From the NCBI GenBank assembly GCA_021788625.1, contig JAJYKL010000001.1:62001-126000 (forward strand): 64,000 bases of DNA, read 5' to 3'. The DNA is from Chloroflexota bacterium. Its GTDB lineage: Bacteria; Chloroflexota; Anaerolineae; J036; Brachytrichaceae. Each line of letters starts with the position of its first letter. Position 1 is the first letter of the stretch. Below the pieces are notes generated by a model, which did no database searches, was not told the origin of the DNA, and saw nothing but the letters and a program-made list of their open reading frames with translations. The position numbers and the translations under genes were made by a program. This document shows, piece by piece, positions 18,311-26,594 of this stretch.

Positions 18311-19354
18311 CTAGGGGTTCCGCCGTATGCGCGCCCGCTGAAAGCGAAGCTTGGTGTCGCTTTTCACGATCAGCTTGGTATTGGCATGGCTTGTCTGCAC
18401 TGACCAGATGGGCTGCCTCAAGCGTTTGGTGGTGTGTTTCACCATGATGGCGTTTGACGTAATATGCGTAAAGCCGAGGTTATCCAGGATTGGCAGCAGC
18501 CAGCTCTGGTATGAGGGTACCATGCAATACACAGGCCGACGGCTCTTACCACATAGATTAGAGAGCGCATACAGTAGCGTAGCTTCTGCTACATCCTCTG
18601 CTTCGGGGCGGAACATTAGCTGCATGCCATATCCGCGTCGTCCCTGGTGCAGCGAGATATGCGCCATGGGTTCCTGATTGCGTATAAAGATATAGCCACA
18701 GTCCGTGTGATGCGTTAATCGCGTGAGGTCGGTGTTGCCTTCCGCCTTTTGCACCAGTTTGGGGACCACGCGCATGCTCAGCAGTTTTACATAGGAGTCG
18801 TCGTGGTCCTCCAGAGCCCGCAGCCCAATCACGTCAGCGGGCACCATTTCCTCCGGCAACACGCTGAGCTTCATGATGTCTTGATGCATGAGCGGTGAGA
18901 ATCCAACTCGGTGAAGCGCCTCAGCTTCGTTTCCCTCCTCCGGCGTCTCGGCCACAATACATTGCACGCCATGCTCACCAGCAAATGCCACAAATGCTTC
19001 ACTAAGCTCTGCCCAGATATCCGTCAGCTCATTACTCTGAGGGGTGGGAGCCATGAAAAGAAGAGCAGCGCAGGGAGCATCCCCACGGCCATTACTGCGG
19101 CCAGGCACAATGTACATTAAACCGAACGCATCAAGTCCATGAGTGTCTGGCTCGCGGCAAGTCAAAGCCACGGTGCGATCGTATCCAGCCGACACGTAAG
19201 CGCGCATCGCCTCGCGTAAAGGATTCAGTCCGTGAACGGCAATTGGTTCATACGCCAGCGGTCTTCCCAATGGACTAAGCCGTTGCACGAGGCTGACGTC
19301 GCGTATGTCAAACAAACGAATTTGTGTCATTCGGTTCGCCAGCAGGCTCCACAT
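18311..19354 (-). CDS. GNAT-like acetyltransferase-fold protein
   Basis: A 347-residue protein that looks like two weak GNAT-type halves: an N-terminal half with DAPCAALLFMAPTP and AFAGEHGVQCIVAETPEEGNEAEALHRVGF (the last part resembles the GNAT C-terminal beta strand), and a C-terminal half with GRRGYGMQLMFRPEAEDVAEATLLYALSNL and YQSWLLPILDNLGFTHITSNAIMVK. The classical acetyl-CoA loop Q/RxxGxG/A is not clear, so activity is uncertain. The start may be Met9 (MTQIRLFDI); either start overlaps the 3' end of pdxT, implying translational coupling. No partner function is obvious. Confidence 0.6.
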   Translation of the reverse strand: MWSLLANRMTQIRLFDIRDVSLVQRLSPLGRPLAYEPIAVHGLNPLREAMRAYVSAGYDRTVALTCREPDTHGLDAFGLMYIVPGRSNGRGDAPCAALLFMAPTPQSNELTDIWAELSEAFVAFAGEHGVQCIVAETPEEGNEAEALHRVGFSPLMHQDIMKLSVLPEEMVPADVIGLRALEDHDDSYVKLLSMRVVPKLVQKAEGNTDLTRLTHHTDCGYIFIRNQEPMAHISLHQGRRGYGMQLMFRPEAEDVAEATLLYALSNLCGKSRRPVYCMVPSYQSWLLPILDNLGFTHITSNAIMVKHTTKRLRQPIWSVQTSHANTKLIVKSDTKLRFQRARIRRNP

Positions 19355-19958
19355 CTTCTTGCGGTAGATCCGCCCGTTGGTTCAGGAGTTGACTGGTGGT
19401 CATATCCAAAAAGTATTGGTGCATACGGGTGTCGTGGGTCAGCTCCGGGTGAAAGGATGTCACAAGCATGTTACCCTGGCGTGCAGCTACGATGGTCCCA
19501 TCATCGAGTTGGCCGAGCGTCTGAACGGTTGGTCCCACGGATTCAATAATCGGCGCTCGAATGAACACACCTGGAAATGGCGAATTGCCGACGATTGGCA
19601 GATTCAGATCGGATATAAACGAATCCACCTGCCTGCCAAAAGCATTACGCCTTACCTTTATGTCCATAAGACCAAGTGTAGGCTGATCCCGGCCTATATC
19701 TTTGGCCAGGAAAATGAGCCCGGCGCACGTGCCCCAAACCGGATGCCCATGCCGGGTAAAACTCCGCAACGGCTCAACTAATCCGAAGCGTGCAGCCAAC
19801 TTGGCAAACGTTGTGCTTTCCCCGCCAGGCATAATCAAGCCGTCGAGTGCATCCAGATCTTTTGGTAAACGCACCTCCCCGACAACTATACCCAGCCGCT
19901 GCAAAATCAGTTCATGCTCGATAAAGTCGCCCTGTAGAGCGAGTACACCTATATTCAT
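19308..19958 (-). CDS. pdxT: Pyridoxal 5'-phosphate synthase glutaminase subunit
   Basis: Hydrolyses glutamine and feeds ammonia to PdxS for de novo vitamin B6 synthesis. The 216-residue class I glutamine amidotransferase has MNIGVLALQGDFIEH at the start, the oxyanion region MPGGESTT near residue 45, the nucleophile Cys in WGTCAGLI near 79, and the His-Glu pair in SFHPELTHD near 170. The last 30 residues (after FLDMTTSQ) are extra. Its start lies 10 bases after the pdxS stop and its 3' end overlaps the GNAT-like gene. Confidence 0.95.
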   Translation of the reverse strand: MNIGVLALQGDFIEHELILQRLGIVVGEVRLPKDLDALDGLIMPGGESTTFAKLAARFGLVEPLRSFTRHGHPVWGTCAGLIFLAKDIGRDQPTLGLMDIKVRRNAFGRQVDSFISDLNLPIVGNSPFPGVFIRAPIIESVGPTVQTLGQLDDGTIVAARQGNMLVTSFHPELTHDTRMHQYFLDMTTSQLLNQRADLPQEDVEPAGEPNDTNSFV

Positions 19959-19968
19959 CGCCCGCGTG

Positions 19969-20913
19969 TTACCATCCTCTTCCTGCCAGTAACTCCTCCT
20001 TGGGCAGCGATGTGACGTTAATTCCGACCATTGGCTCTCCGAGGTTCTTGCTTACTTCCGCTACAATCTTCCAATCGTTGAAGTGTGTTGTGGCCTCCAC
20101 GATCGCCTTGGCTCGAACAGCTGGGTTGCCGCTCTTAAATATTCCACTGCCTACAAAGATGCCATCCACGCCTAGTTGCATCATCAAGGCAGCATCAGCA
20201 GGTGTGGCAAGCCCACCGGCAGCAAACAGCACGACGGGTAACCGGCCCAGGTCAGCTGTCTCTTCGACCAGCGTGTATGGAGCCTGAATTTCTTTGGCAT
20301 AGCTGGATAGCTCATCCCGGCGCATACTCTTCAGGCGGTTTATATCGCCAATGATGGCGCGCGCATGCCGCACAGCTTCCACGACATCACCGGTCCCGGC
20401 TTCACCCTTGGAGCGGATCATCGCTGCTCCTTCTGATATGCGGCGTAATGCTTCACCAAGGTTACGTGCACCACACACGAAAGGCACCGTGAAGTCGTGT
20501 TTCTCGACATGGTGCTCGTCGTCGGCAGGTGTCAATACCTCACTTTCGTCAATGTAATCCACGCCAATCGCTTCCAGGATCCGGGCTTCAGCAAAGTGTC
20601 CGATACGGCATTTAGCCATTACAGGAATCGTTACTGATTCCATAATGCTGACAATCATGGCCGGGTCACTCATGCGGGCTACACCGCCTTGCTTTCGGAT
20701 GTCAGCGGGTACACGCTCCAGCGCCATAACGGAGCAAGCGCCGGCATCTTCGGCAATCTTGGCGTGTTCAGGCGTGACCACATCCATGATGACGCCACCT
20801 TTTAGCATTTGCGCCAAACCGCGCTTTAGCGCATCTGTCCCCACTTCCTTGTGTTGACCGTTGGCAGGGCTGTTCGATCCAGCCGTACCCTTTTGTTGCA
20901 TATCTTGCGGCAT
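19969..20913 (-). CDS. pdxS: Pyridoxal 5'-phosphate synthase synthase subunit
   Basis: Builds PLP from ribose 5-phosphate, glyceraldehyde 3-phosphate and ammonia as a dodecamer with PdxT. The core begins [37 protein letters not shown], the lysine-containing [23 protein letters not shown] and [16 protein letters not shown] are all present. ATG 20913 is chosen because GAGGTGG lies at a good distance upstream and because known PdxS proteins start close to here. The same frame stays open for another 56 codons upstream to 21081, discussed as a finding. First gene of the B6/tmk operon, divergent from selD. Confidence 0.95.
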   Translation of the reverse strand: MPQDMQQKGTAGSNSPANGQHKEVGTDALKRGLAQMLKGGVIMDVVTPEHAKIAEDAGACSVMALERVPADIRKQGGVARMSDPAMIVSIMESVTIPVMAKCRIGHFAEARILEAIGVDYIDESEVLTPADDEHHVEKHDFTVPFVCGARNLGEALRRISEGAAMIRSKGEAGTGDVVEAVRHARAIIGDINRLKSMRRDELSSYAKEIQAPYTLVEETADLGRLPVVLFAAGGLATPADAALMMQLGVDGIFVGSGIFKSGNPAVRAKAIVEATTHFNDWKIVAEVSKNLGEPMVGINVTSLPKEELLAGRGW

Positions 20914-21081
20914 GTCAGTTACCACCTCGTCAAAATCATGCAGGCAAGTGAGTAGGTTGTTGCCAACCTTCACGGCATGCATGCCCATTATCAGACAGAT
21001 GATTTTACCATTTCCACCCATTATTATGAGGCCTTTCGTTCGGTGATACACTGCTTGCTCGTTCAATAATAGTTTTTTCAT

Positions 21082-22134
21082 ATGTCAACTGGTAGACTGG
21101 TCCGCTTGACCACTCTGGCGTCCTGCGCAGGCTGAGCGGCCAAACTCAGCCCTGAGGCACTCTCGCACGTGTTGCGACCGCTTCAGGAACGGTTCTCTCC
21201 TGAGCAGTTCCCCGACATGCTGGTCGGACTCGCAAAACCAGACGATGCTGCGGTGTATCGCCTGCCGGATGGTCGCGCCTTGGTGCAGACGGTTGATTTC
21301 ATTCCGCCAGTGGTCGATGAACCTTACGCATACGGCGCGATTTCTGCGGCTAACGCTCTGAGCGATATTTACGCAATGGGCGCAGATCCCCTTTTTGCTC
21401 TGAATATCTGTGCGTTCCCAGAGGATTTGCCGGCGGAAGTGGTCGAAGACATCTTGCGCGGAGGTGCTGATAAGGTAGCCGAAGCAGGTGCTGCCATCGC
21501 GGGCGGTCATTCCTTGCATGATAGGGAGCCTAAGTATGGCCTGTGCGTTACGGGCGTCGTTGACGAGGCCAGCCTATTGACAAAGGGAGGTGCGCGCGCT
21601 GGAGATACACTCATATTAACCAAACCTCTTGGCGTAGGTGTAATTACGACGGGTATCAAGCGTGGCTGTGCAGCCGGTCCGCATGTCGATGCAGCTACCG
21701 CCAGTATGGCGCGTCTGAACTACCTGGCAGGCCGGGCGGCTCGCAGCGCAGGAGCTTCGGCTGCAACGGATATTTCCGGGTTTGGATTAATCGGCCATAC
21801 TTTGGAAATGGCTTATCAGACTGCAGTGCAATTCAGCTTTCGCTTTCAGGACCTGCCATTCCTGCCTGGTGCGCTAGAGTATGCGGAAAAGTGGATCTTT
21901 GCCGGCGGCACAGAGTTGAATGCAACGGCGGCGGCCGGGAAAGTTGAGTTTAACAGCGCGCTGAAGGACTATGAGCGGATGCTTCTTTTCGACCCGCAAA
22001 CCAGTGGCGGCCTGCTCGTCTCACTGGCTCCCGATAAGGTTACGTCCTATATTCAGCTATTACGCGACGGAGGGCAACAGGCTTGGCCGATAGGCACGGT
22101 CATGGAAGGCAGTGGGGTTCGTGTTCTGGCGTAA
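21082..22134 (+). CDS. selD: Selenide, water dikinase, selenocysteine-containing
   Basis: Makes selenophosphate from selenide and ATP, the selenium donor for Sec-tRNA and selenouridine. A conventional start at GTG 21169 would cut off the active site. Reading from ATG 21082 through an in-frame TGA at 21133-21135 restores it: [17 protein letters not shown], where U aligns with the catalytic Cys17 of E. coli SelD and the Lys three residues later with Lys20. The body has [25 protein letters not shown], and the AGGHS metal loop. Total 350 residues. There is no clear ribosome site before ATG 21082; a TAG in the same frame at 21070-21072 bars any earlier start. Confidence 0.9.
21133..21180 (+). promoter_or_regulatory. 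UGA (Sec) codon and candidate bacterial SECIS stem in selD
   Basis: Bacterial SECIS hairpins lie directly after the UGA. Here GAGCGG (beginning at base 2 of the UGA) can pair with CCGCTT at 21168-21180, enclosing a loop with the smaller pairing CTCA/TGAG. I paired it by eye, not with a folding program, so the exact SECIS is tentative; the UGA readthrough itself is much better supported. Confidence 0.5.
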
Positions 22135-22241
22135 CACGTCATGCAGCGCAAGGCTCATCTTGTAAACATCACTGTCTGTTTTTCAAGACCACATCACGAC
22201 GTGACTGGACTGGCAGGGATCAATCGATCGATGCGCTGGCA

Positions 22242-23543
22242 TTACAGGGCTGCTTCTCTGCGAGGAATGCGCACTTTTAACTGATAATAGAGTCCCGCAA
22301 TAACTAACGAAACGGCGCAGATGGCTGCCTCCACCAGTAGCGCGTCTGGCACGCCGATGGCCGTTGCCATAGTACCGGTGAACAACGCCCCAATCGGTGT
22401 GCTACCCATGAATAACAGGACGTACAGGCTCATCACGCGTCCTCGCAATTCATCGGGAACGACCATCTGCAATAGTGTGTTTGCTGTGGTGGTAAAGAGA
22501 ATTCCGGCAAAGCCCAGTGCAACCAACAGCACATCCGAGATGGCAAATACATTCGAAAGCGCCACCGCCGCCAGGAATATGGAGAAAAGCACGGACCCCA
22601 CGAAGAGGCGTTTCGGCGTAAAATTATGGTTATAAGCTACATACATAGCGCCGATAAATGAGCCGACTCCTATCGCCGTGGACAGGATGCCAAAACCAGC
22701 GGCATCGGTATGCAGTACAAATCCTCCCAGCAATGGCAACACGGTGCTGAAGTTATAACCAAACGTGCCAATGCCAGCTATCACCAACAGGACTGTAAAT
22801 ACCAGAGGCGTCTTCACCGAGTAGACCAGACCTTCATACAGCTCTTTCAATACGGCCGGCTGCATCGGGCGTACGACATGAATGAAAAACTTGGTCGCAT
22901 CCATCATCAATAGTGCAATGATCACCGCAATAAAGCTGACAGCGTTGAGATAGAGTGTGGCCGCAATACCGACTGTGAAGATTACCAGCCCGGCCAGGGA
23001 TGGTCCCACGATGCGCGCAGCATTGAACAACATGCTGTTCAGTGCAATAGCGTTGCCGACATCTTCACGCTTCACCAGTTCCACAGGCAAGGCCTGTCGC
23101 ACCGGGTTATCCACGGCATTGATGAGCCCCTGGACGAGTGCTAACACATAGACGTGCCAGATGCGTATAGAGCCTGTCCCAACCAGCACCCCAAACACCG
23201 TCGCCTGCACCAGGAAGAGCGTTTGGGTGACGACCATCAGGTTGCGCTTGCGGACGCGGTCGGCAATCACCCCACCAAATAGTGCAAGCAATGTGACCGG
23301 CAGGAACTGCAATGTCGTCACCAATCCCAGATCGAACGCAGAGTTGGTTAATTGATAGACCAGCCACGCTTGTGCCGTGCTCTGCATCCAGGTGCCCACC
23401 TGTGAAATGAGCTGTCCCACCCACCACAATCGGAAATTGCGGATGCTGAGCGCGTGGAAACCCGTCGTTAAAAAGTTAGCGCTTGCGAGTCGTCCACGTG
23501 ACTCAGAGGCTGCCTGATCTGTGCCGACATGCTTGATACTCAT
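22242..23543 (-). CDS. Major facilitator superfamily exporter
   Basis: A 433-residue integral membrane protein with about 12 hydrophobic helices. The N-terminal segment FRLWWVGQLISQVGTWMQSTAQAWLVYQLT is characteristic of the EntS/MFS_3 group (enterobactin-exporter-like and macrolide-efflux-like), as is FGGVIADRVRKRNLMVVTQ in the loop after the second helix. It likely exports a small molecule by proton antiport, but no substrate can be assigned. It is convergent with selD and is followed by the Gfo/Idh/MocA gene upstream on the same strand. Confidence 0.88.
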   Translation of the reverse strand: MSIKHVGTDQAASESRGRLASANFLTTGFHALSIRNFRLWWVGQLISQVGTWMQSTAQAWLVYQLTNSAFDLGLVTTLQFLPVTLLALFGGVIADRVRKRNLMVVTQTLFLVQATVFGVLVGTGSIRIWHVYVLALVQGLINAVDNPVRQALPVELVKREDVGNAIALNSMLFNAARIVGPSLAGLVIFTVGIAATLYLNAVSFIAVIIALLMMDATKFFIHVVRPMQPAVLKELYEGLVYSVKTPLVFTVLLVIAGIGTFGYNFSTVLPLLGGFVLHTDAAGFGILSTAIGVGSFIGAMYVAYNHNFTPKRLFVGSVLFSIFLAAVALSNVFAISDVLLVALGFAGILFTTTANTLLQMVVPDELRGRVMSLYVLLFMGSTPIGALFTGTMATAIGVPDALLVEAAICAVSLVIAGLYYQLKVRIPRREAAL

Positions 23544-23575
23544 CGTCTGGCACTATACTCTATCTGCGACCCAAC

Positions 23576-24634
23576 TCATTCGACCTGGTCCTTGTAGCGG
23601 AGCGGTAGTGTTTGTCCATTTAATTGGGCACTGGTTGTGATGGTTGCGATAAGTTCATCCACCACGTAGCCATCCCAGGCCGACGGAGTGCCCGGTTCGC
23701 CTGCCTCAAAACGGCGCACAACCTCGGCCATCTCGATATGGAAAGGATTAACTGCCGGATAACGGTATTCGGTTACGCGGCCGGTCCTGGCATCCTGATG
23801 CACCAGCAACGCGCCATTATTTTCTGGCAAGTCCCATTTAACCGTATAAAAATCCAGTCGACCACGTGATGTGTTAATCTCAAAGCGCTCATCCCATCCG
23901 TTCCGCTCATATCCGGCGAACTCATGCGGATGCCACAACGCCTCGAAGTGAGCAATGCCACCGTTTGGCAGCCAGAGCATCGCGTTGGTTTGAATATCGA
24001 AATCCAGCCCTTCACGCGATTGCATCTGGCCACTAACCTGTGTGGGACGACCTGCATACCAGTGAATCAGGTCCAGGATGTGACTGCCGCCACACACCAG
24101 CACACCACCGCCGTAGCTGCGCACAACCGCTGAAGGATGGGTGGTGTATTCGACAGGTAATGTCTCATCCCAGAGCACCCCAAATGGCTGCCAGGTACGC
24201 GCGTACAGACTAATGATCTCGCCCATATCAGCCAGTAGCACCTTGGCCTGCTGCGCTGCTGGGAAACTGCGTTTCATGTAGCCGGTGGTGAAAAACCTCC
24301 CAGATTGAACAGCCGCCTGCGCCACCCGGGCTGATGCGGCGGCATTGTCAGTCAATGTCTTTTCGCATACGACACCCTTTTCGGCCTGGATGGCGGCCAT
24401 ACAGACTTCGCTGTGCAGCGATGAGGGCAAAAGAATACTGACAAGTTGAACACGGGGGTCATCCAACACGGCGCGGTAATCTGTACTGGCTTGAGCGCCA
24501 TACCGTGCAGCGACTTTTTCCGCAGCTTCTATACGCACATCTGCCACATGAACAATTTGAGCACCTGCATTGGCGTACCCTTCGTGATGAAATCGCGAGA
24601 TATTCCCGCACCCGATAATGCCTACGCGGGTCAT
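23576..24634 (-). CDS. Gfo/Idh/MocA family oxidoreductase
   Basis: A 352-residue NAD(P)-dependent oxidoreductase acting on sugars, inositols or related compounds. The N-terminal Rossmann fold shows MTRVGIIGCGNISRFHHEGY (GxGxxx); VVCEKTLTDN near residue 93 corresponds to the EKP motif that normally holds a catalytic lysine; GGSHILDLIHWYAG near 185 is the conserved substrate-side helix with the His/Asp pair. AAAGGAG precedes ATG 24634. The MFS exporter follows 32 bases downstream, so the two may be co-transcribed. The substrate is unknown. Confidence 0.88.
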   Translation of the reverse strand: MTRVGIIGCGNISRFHHEGYANAGAQIVHVADVRIEAAEKVAARYGAQASTDYRAVLDDPRVQLVSILLPSSLHSEVCMAAIQAEKGVVCEKTLTDNAAASARVAQAAVQSGRFFTTGYMKRSFPAAQQAKVLLADMGEIISLYARTWQPFGVLWDETLPVEYTTHPSAVVRSYGGGVLVCGGSHILDLIHWYAGRPTQVSGQMQSREGLDFDIQTNAMLWLPNGGIAHFEALWHPHEFAGYERNGWDERFEINTSRGRLDFYTVKWDLPENNGALLVHQDARTGRVTEYRYPAVNPFHIEMAEVVRRFEAGEPGTPSAWDGYVVDELIATITTSAQLNGQTLPLRYKDQVE

Positions 24635-25167
24635 GATAAAACTCCTTTAATAGCACAGACTGAAACCAGTGCGATGTACACTAATCTGTTGTTGATTTTA
24701 TGCAGAATGCAACCTTTTGCCGTAGTCACTCATAGCAGTATAGATGCCATTGGCTGCCATTCCTATGCACTCGCCTGGTGGGGCATGGACTGTACCCAAC
24801 CTAACGATAAGCGCAGACGGAAATGTTGGCCGTTCACGCCGCCCCGACTTTGATACCGGTGGTGTGCCGATGCGTGTTTCGATCACAGGGGGATGTTATC
24901 AGCAGATTGTGTGCGGTTATATGCCTATTGTGCATTATGGAAAAGATCCCCGTACACACTATATTAGTGTAGACTCAATCAGTATGGGGTTCAGTTGTTT
25001 GCAGTACAATCAACTGGTAAGAAAAGACTCATCCAACCTGGCCATTATCCAATGTTGTTGAGAAAGGCACGATTTCCGGGTCATAGTAGTTATTGTAAAT
25101 AGGTAATGACTCGCATGAGCTCTTTCATGATTTCCGTTGAAATACATATAAAGACGGAGTCCTCAGA
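24635..25167. other. Divergent intergenic region before the eCIS regulator
   Basis: These 533 bases separate the Gfo/Idh/MocA gene (-) from the SARP/BTAD gene (+) and should hold both promoters. Two dyads are visible: ACACTA-TAT-TAGTGT at 24956-24970 and CAGTTG...CAACTG at about 24990-25016. A TATAAA hexamer at 25147-25152 lies just before the regulator start but its -35 is poor. Frames open on both strands in this stretch have no ribosome site or family resemblance and I do not call them. Confidence 0.5.
24956..24970. promoter_or_regulatory. Operator-like dyad upstream of the SARP gene
   Basis: ACACTA and TAGTGT flank TAT as a perfect 6+6 inverted repeat, about 200 bases upstream of the regulator. 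It is AT-rich and short, suited to a dimeric DNA-binding protein, possibly autoregulation. No binding data exist. Confidence 0.35.
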
Positions 25168-26136
25168 ATGATTGAGGTAAGATTATTCGGCCCTGGACAG
25201 GTGAAAAATGGTAATCTTAACCTCGCAGGTTTCCCAAAACAACAGTATTTCCACGTATTCTGTTATTTAATCATCAGTCGCAAGCCACACACTCGCGAGC
25301 AACTGGCATCCACTTTTTGGATGGACTACACAACTAATGTTTCGCGAAAATACCTGCGCGATGCATTGTGGCGCCTGCGCCATGCACTGCGTACAATCGG
25401 CGTCTCCCTTGATAAACTGCTGAATGTGTCCGAGACGCAGGTGGGGTATTACCAGTCCGATGAATGTGTGCTTGATACGCAGCAGTTTGAGGCTGGCATA
25501 GCTGGGCTCAAAGGTGCCGCTCCTGAAATGCTGGATCAACAGGTAATCGCTGAAGCAGAGCAGGCCGTAAACCTGTACACTGGTGATGTACTGGATGGCC
25601 AGTACGAGGAATGGTGCCTGGATGAGCGTGAGCGACTGCGCCTCCTGTACCTGGGCGCATTGAGTACCTTAATGGCCTATCACGAAGCGCAAGGGGCCTA
25701 TGAAAAAGCCCTGTCCTATGGTGAACAGATACTCACACGCGATGGCACGCGTGAGGCTGTCCATCGACAAATGATGCGGTTGTATTGTTTGATGGGTAAT
25801 CGTGATGCAGCGATTCGTCAATACAAGACATGCGTGCGCATCCTGCAGGACACTTTGGGCATGCCTCCACTGTACCAAACGACTCAGTTCTATATGAATA
25901 TTGCCCATAATGGCTTGCCTGAAATTCATACTATGACGCAACCAGGCGCATCAGATGATCAGCGCAGTGCGACAAATGGCGTAGATATGTCCTTCCGACG
26001 CATGAAGCAGCGCGTGCGGTATTTACATAAACTATTGGACGAGTCAAAAGCTGAACTGGTGGCACTGGAAAAAGAAATCGATGAAAAGGCGGCAGGAGTA
26101 GTCAGTGATCAAAAGCTCGATATATTAGCTAAATGA
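25168..26136 (+). CDS. SARP/BTAD-family transcriptional activator
   Basis: A 322-residue regulator. Residues 1-95 form the OmpR-like winged helix of SARP proteins (MIEVRLFGPGQVKNGN..., then SRKYLRDALWRLRHALR, the recognition-helix part). Residues 100-245 are the helical BTAD domain, with YTGDVLDGQYEEWCLDERERLRLLYLGAL, AYEKALSYGEQILTRDGTREAVHRQMMRLY and QYKTCVRILQDTLGMPP, all typical. There is a C-terminal coiled coil (YLHKLLDESKAELVALEKEIDEKA) of about 30 residues, which is not part of the standard family and may dimerise it. It lies immediately upstream of, and on the same strand as, the eCIS operon, so it is the natural candidate activator of that operon. Confidence 0.88.
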   Translation: MIEVRLFGPGQVKNGNLNLAGFPKQQYFHVFCYLIISRKPHTREQLASTFWMDYTTNVSRKYLRDALWRLRHALRTIGVSLDKLLNVSETQVGYYQSDECVLDTQQFEAGIAGLKGAAPEMLDQQVIAEAEQAVNLYTGDVLDGQYEEWCLDERERLRLLYLGALSTLMAYHEAQGAYEKALSYGEQILTRDGTREAVHRQMMRLYCLMGNRDAAIRQYKTCVRILQDTLGMPPLYQTTQFYMNIAHNGLPEIHTMTQPGASDDQRSATNGVDMSFRRMKQRVRYLHKLLDESKAELVALEKEIDEKAAGVVSDQKLDILAK

Positions 26137-26594
26137 AAGAAACTTTTCATCACCAGTTGTTTATAACTTTGTATCCAATTGAAAAATAAGTTGTATAAAA
26201 GACGATTATAAGGCGTCTGAAAGTCGCCACTAAGTTACAAATATCATTAGAATATTCTTATAGGCCTTAAGCTTTTCGGCAGTTGTTGGGATGTTTGAAT
26301 AACCTGGTGCAAATGTTGAGGCTTTTAAGCACAGCATCTTGTTAGGGTTTGGTTGAGTTGATATGAGCAGAATGACGTATGGTTATCCATACCGTCTATG
26401 GATAACTGAGACTGATTACCGGCTTGGTGACGCGGAATGTCGTAGTTATATTGATTCCGTCAGTCACGGCGGCGTTATCCTTCTGCTCTTCGAATCCGCT
26501 CGGAAGACACATTACCTTTCACTATGCGATACATCGACGCGGTAATCTGCAATATGACCAGCTTGATTCCGGAAGCAGGTGAAGCTGAAAACTC
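26137..26594. other. AT-rich leader/promoter region of the eCIS operon
   Basis: This 458-base stretch is much richer in A and T than the genes around it. AGACG...CGTCT (26200-26218) may end the regulator transcript. Promoter-like hexamers TATAAA (26194-26199) and TAGAAT (26248-26253) lack good -35 partners, as expected of an activator-dependent promoter. TGTT-containing direct repeats begin at 26284, 26292 and 26314. A perfect dyad follows at 26382-26406. A 60-codon frame opens at 26363 without a ribosome site and is not called. Confidence 0.5.
26382..26406 (+). promoter_or_regulatory. Perfect 10+10 inverted repeat upstream of the eCIS operon
   Basis: GTTATCCATA and TATGGATAAC flank CCGTC. 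As DNA it could be an operator; as RNA a 10-bp hairpin about 190 bases before the first eCIS gene. No T-run follows, so a simple terminator is unlikely. Confidence 0.5.

Noticed and set aside
21133-21135. TGA in selD read as a nonsense mutation or wrong start choice
   Set aside because: Both sides match SelD at the exact active-site position, so selenocysteine is the simpler reading.
24744-25061. A 105-codon frame, and a 62-codon frame on the other strand, in the region before the SARP gene
   Set aside because: No ribosome site, no recognisable domain and no support from context. I left the stretch as regulatory.
26363-26545. A 60-codon frame in the eCIS leader
   Set aside because: No ribosome site, and part of its sequence is the perfect dyad at 26382-26406, which explains the constraint better.
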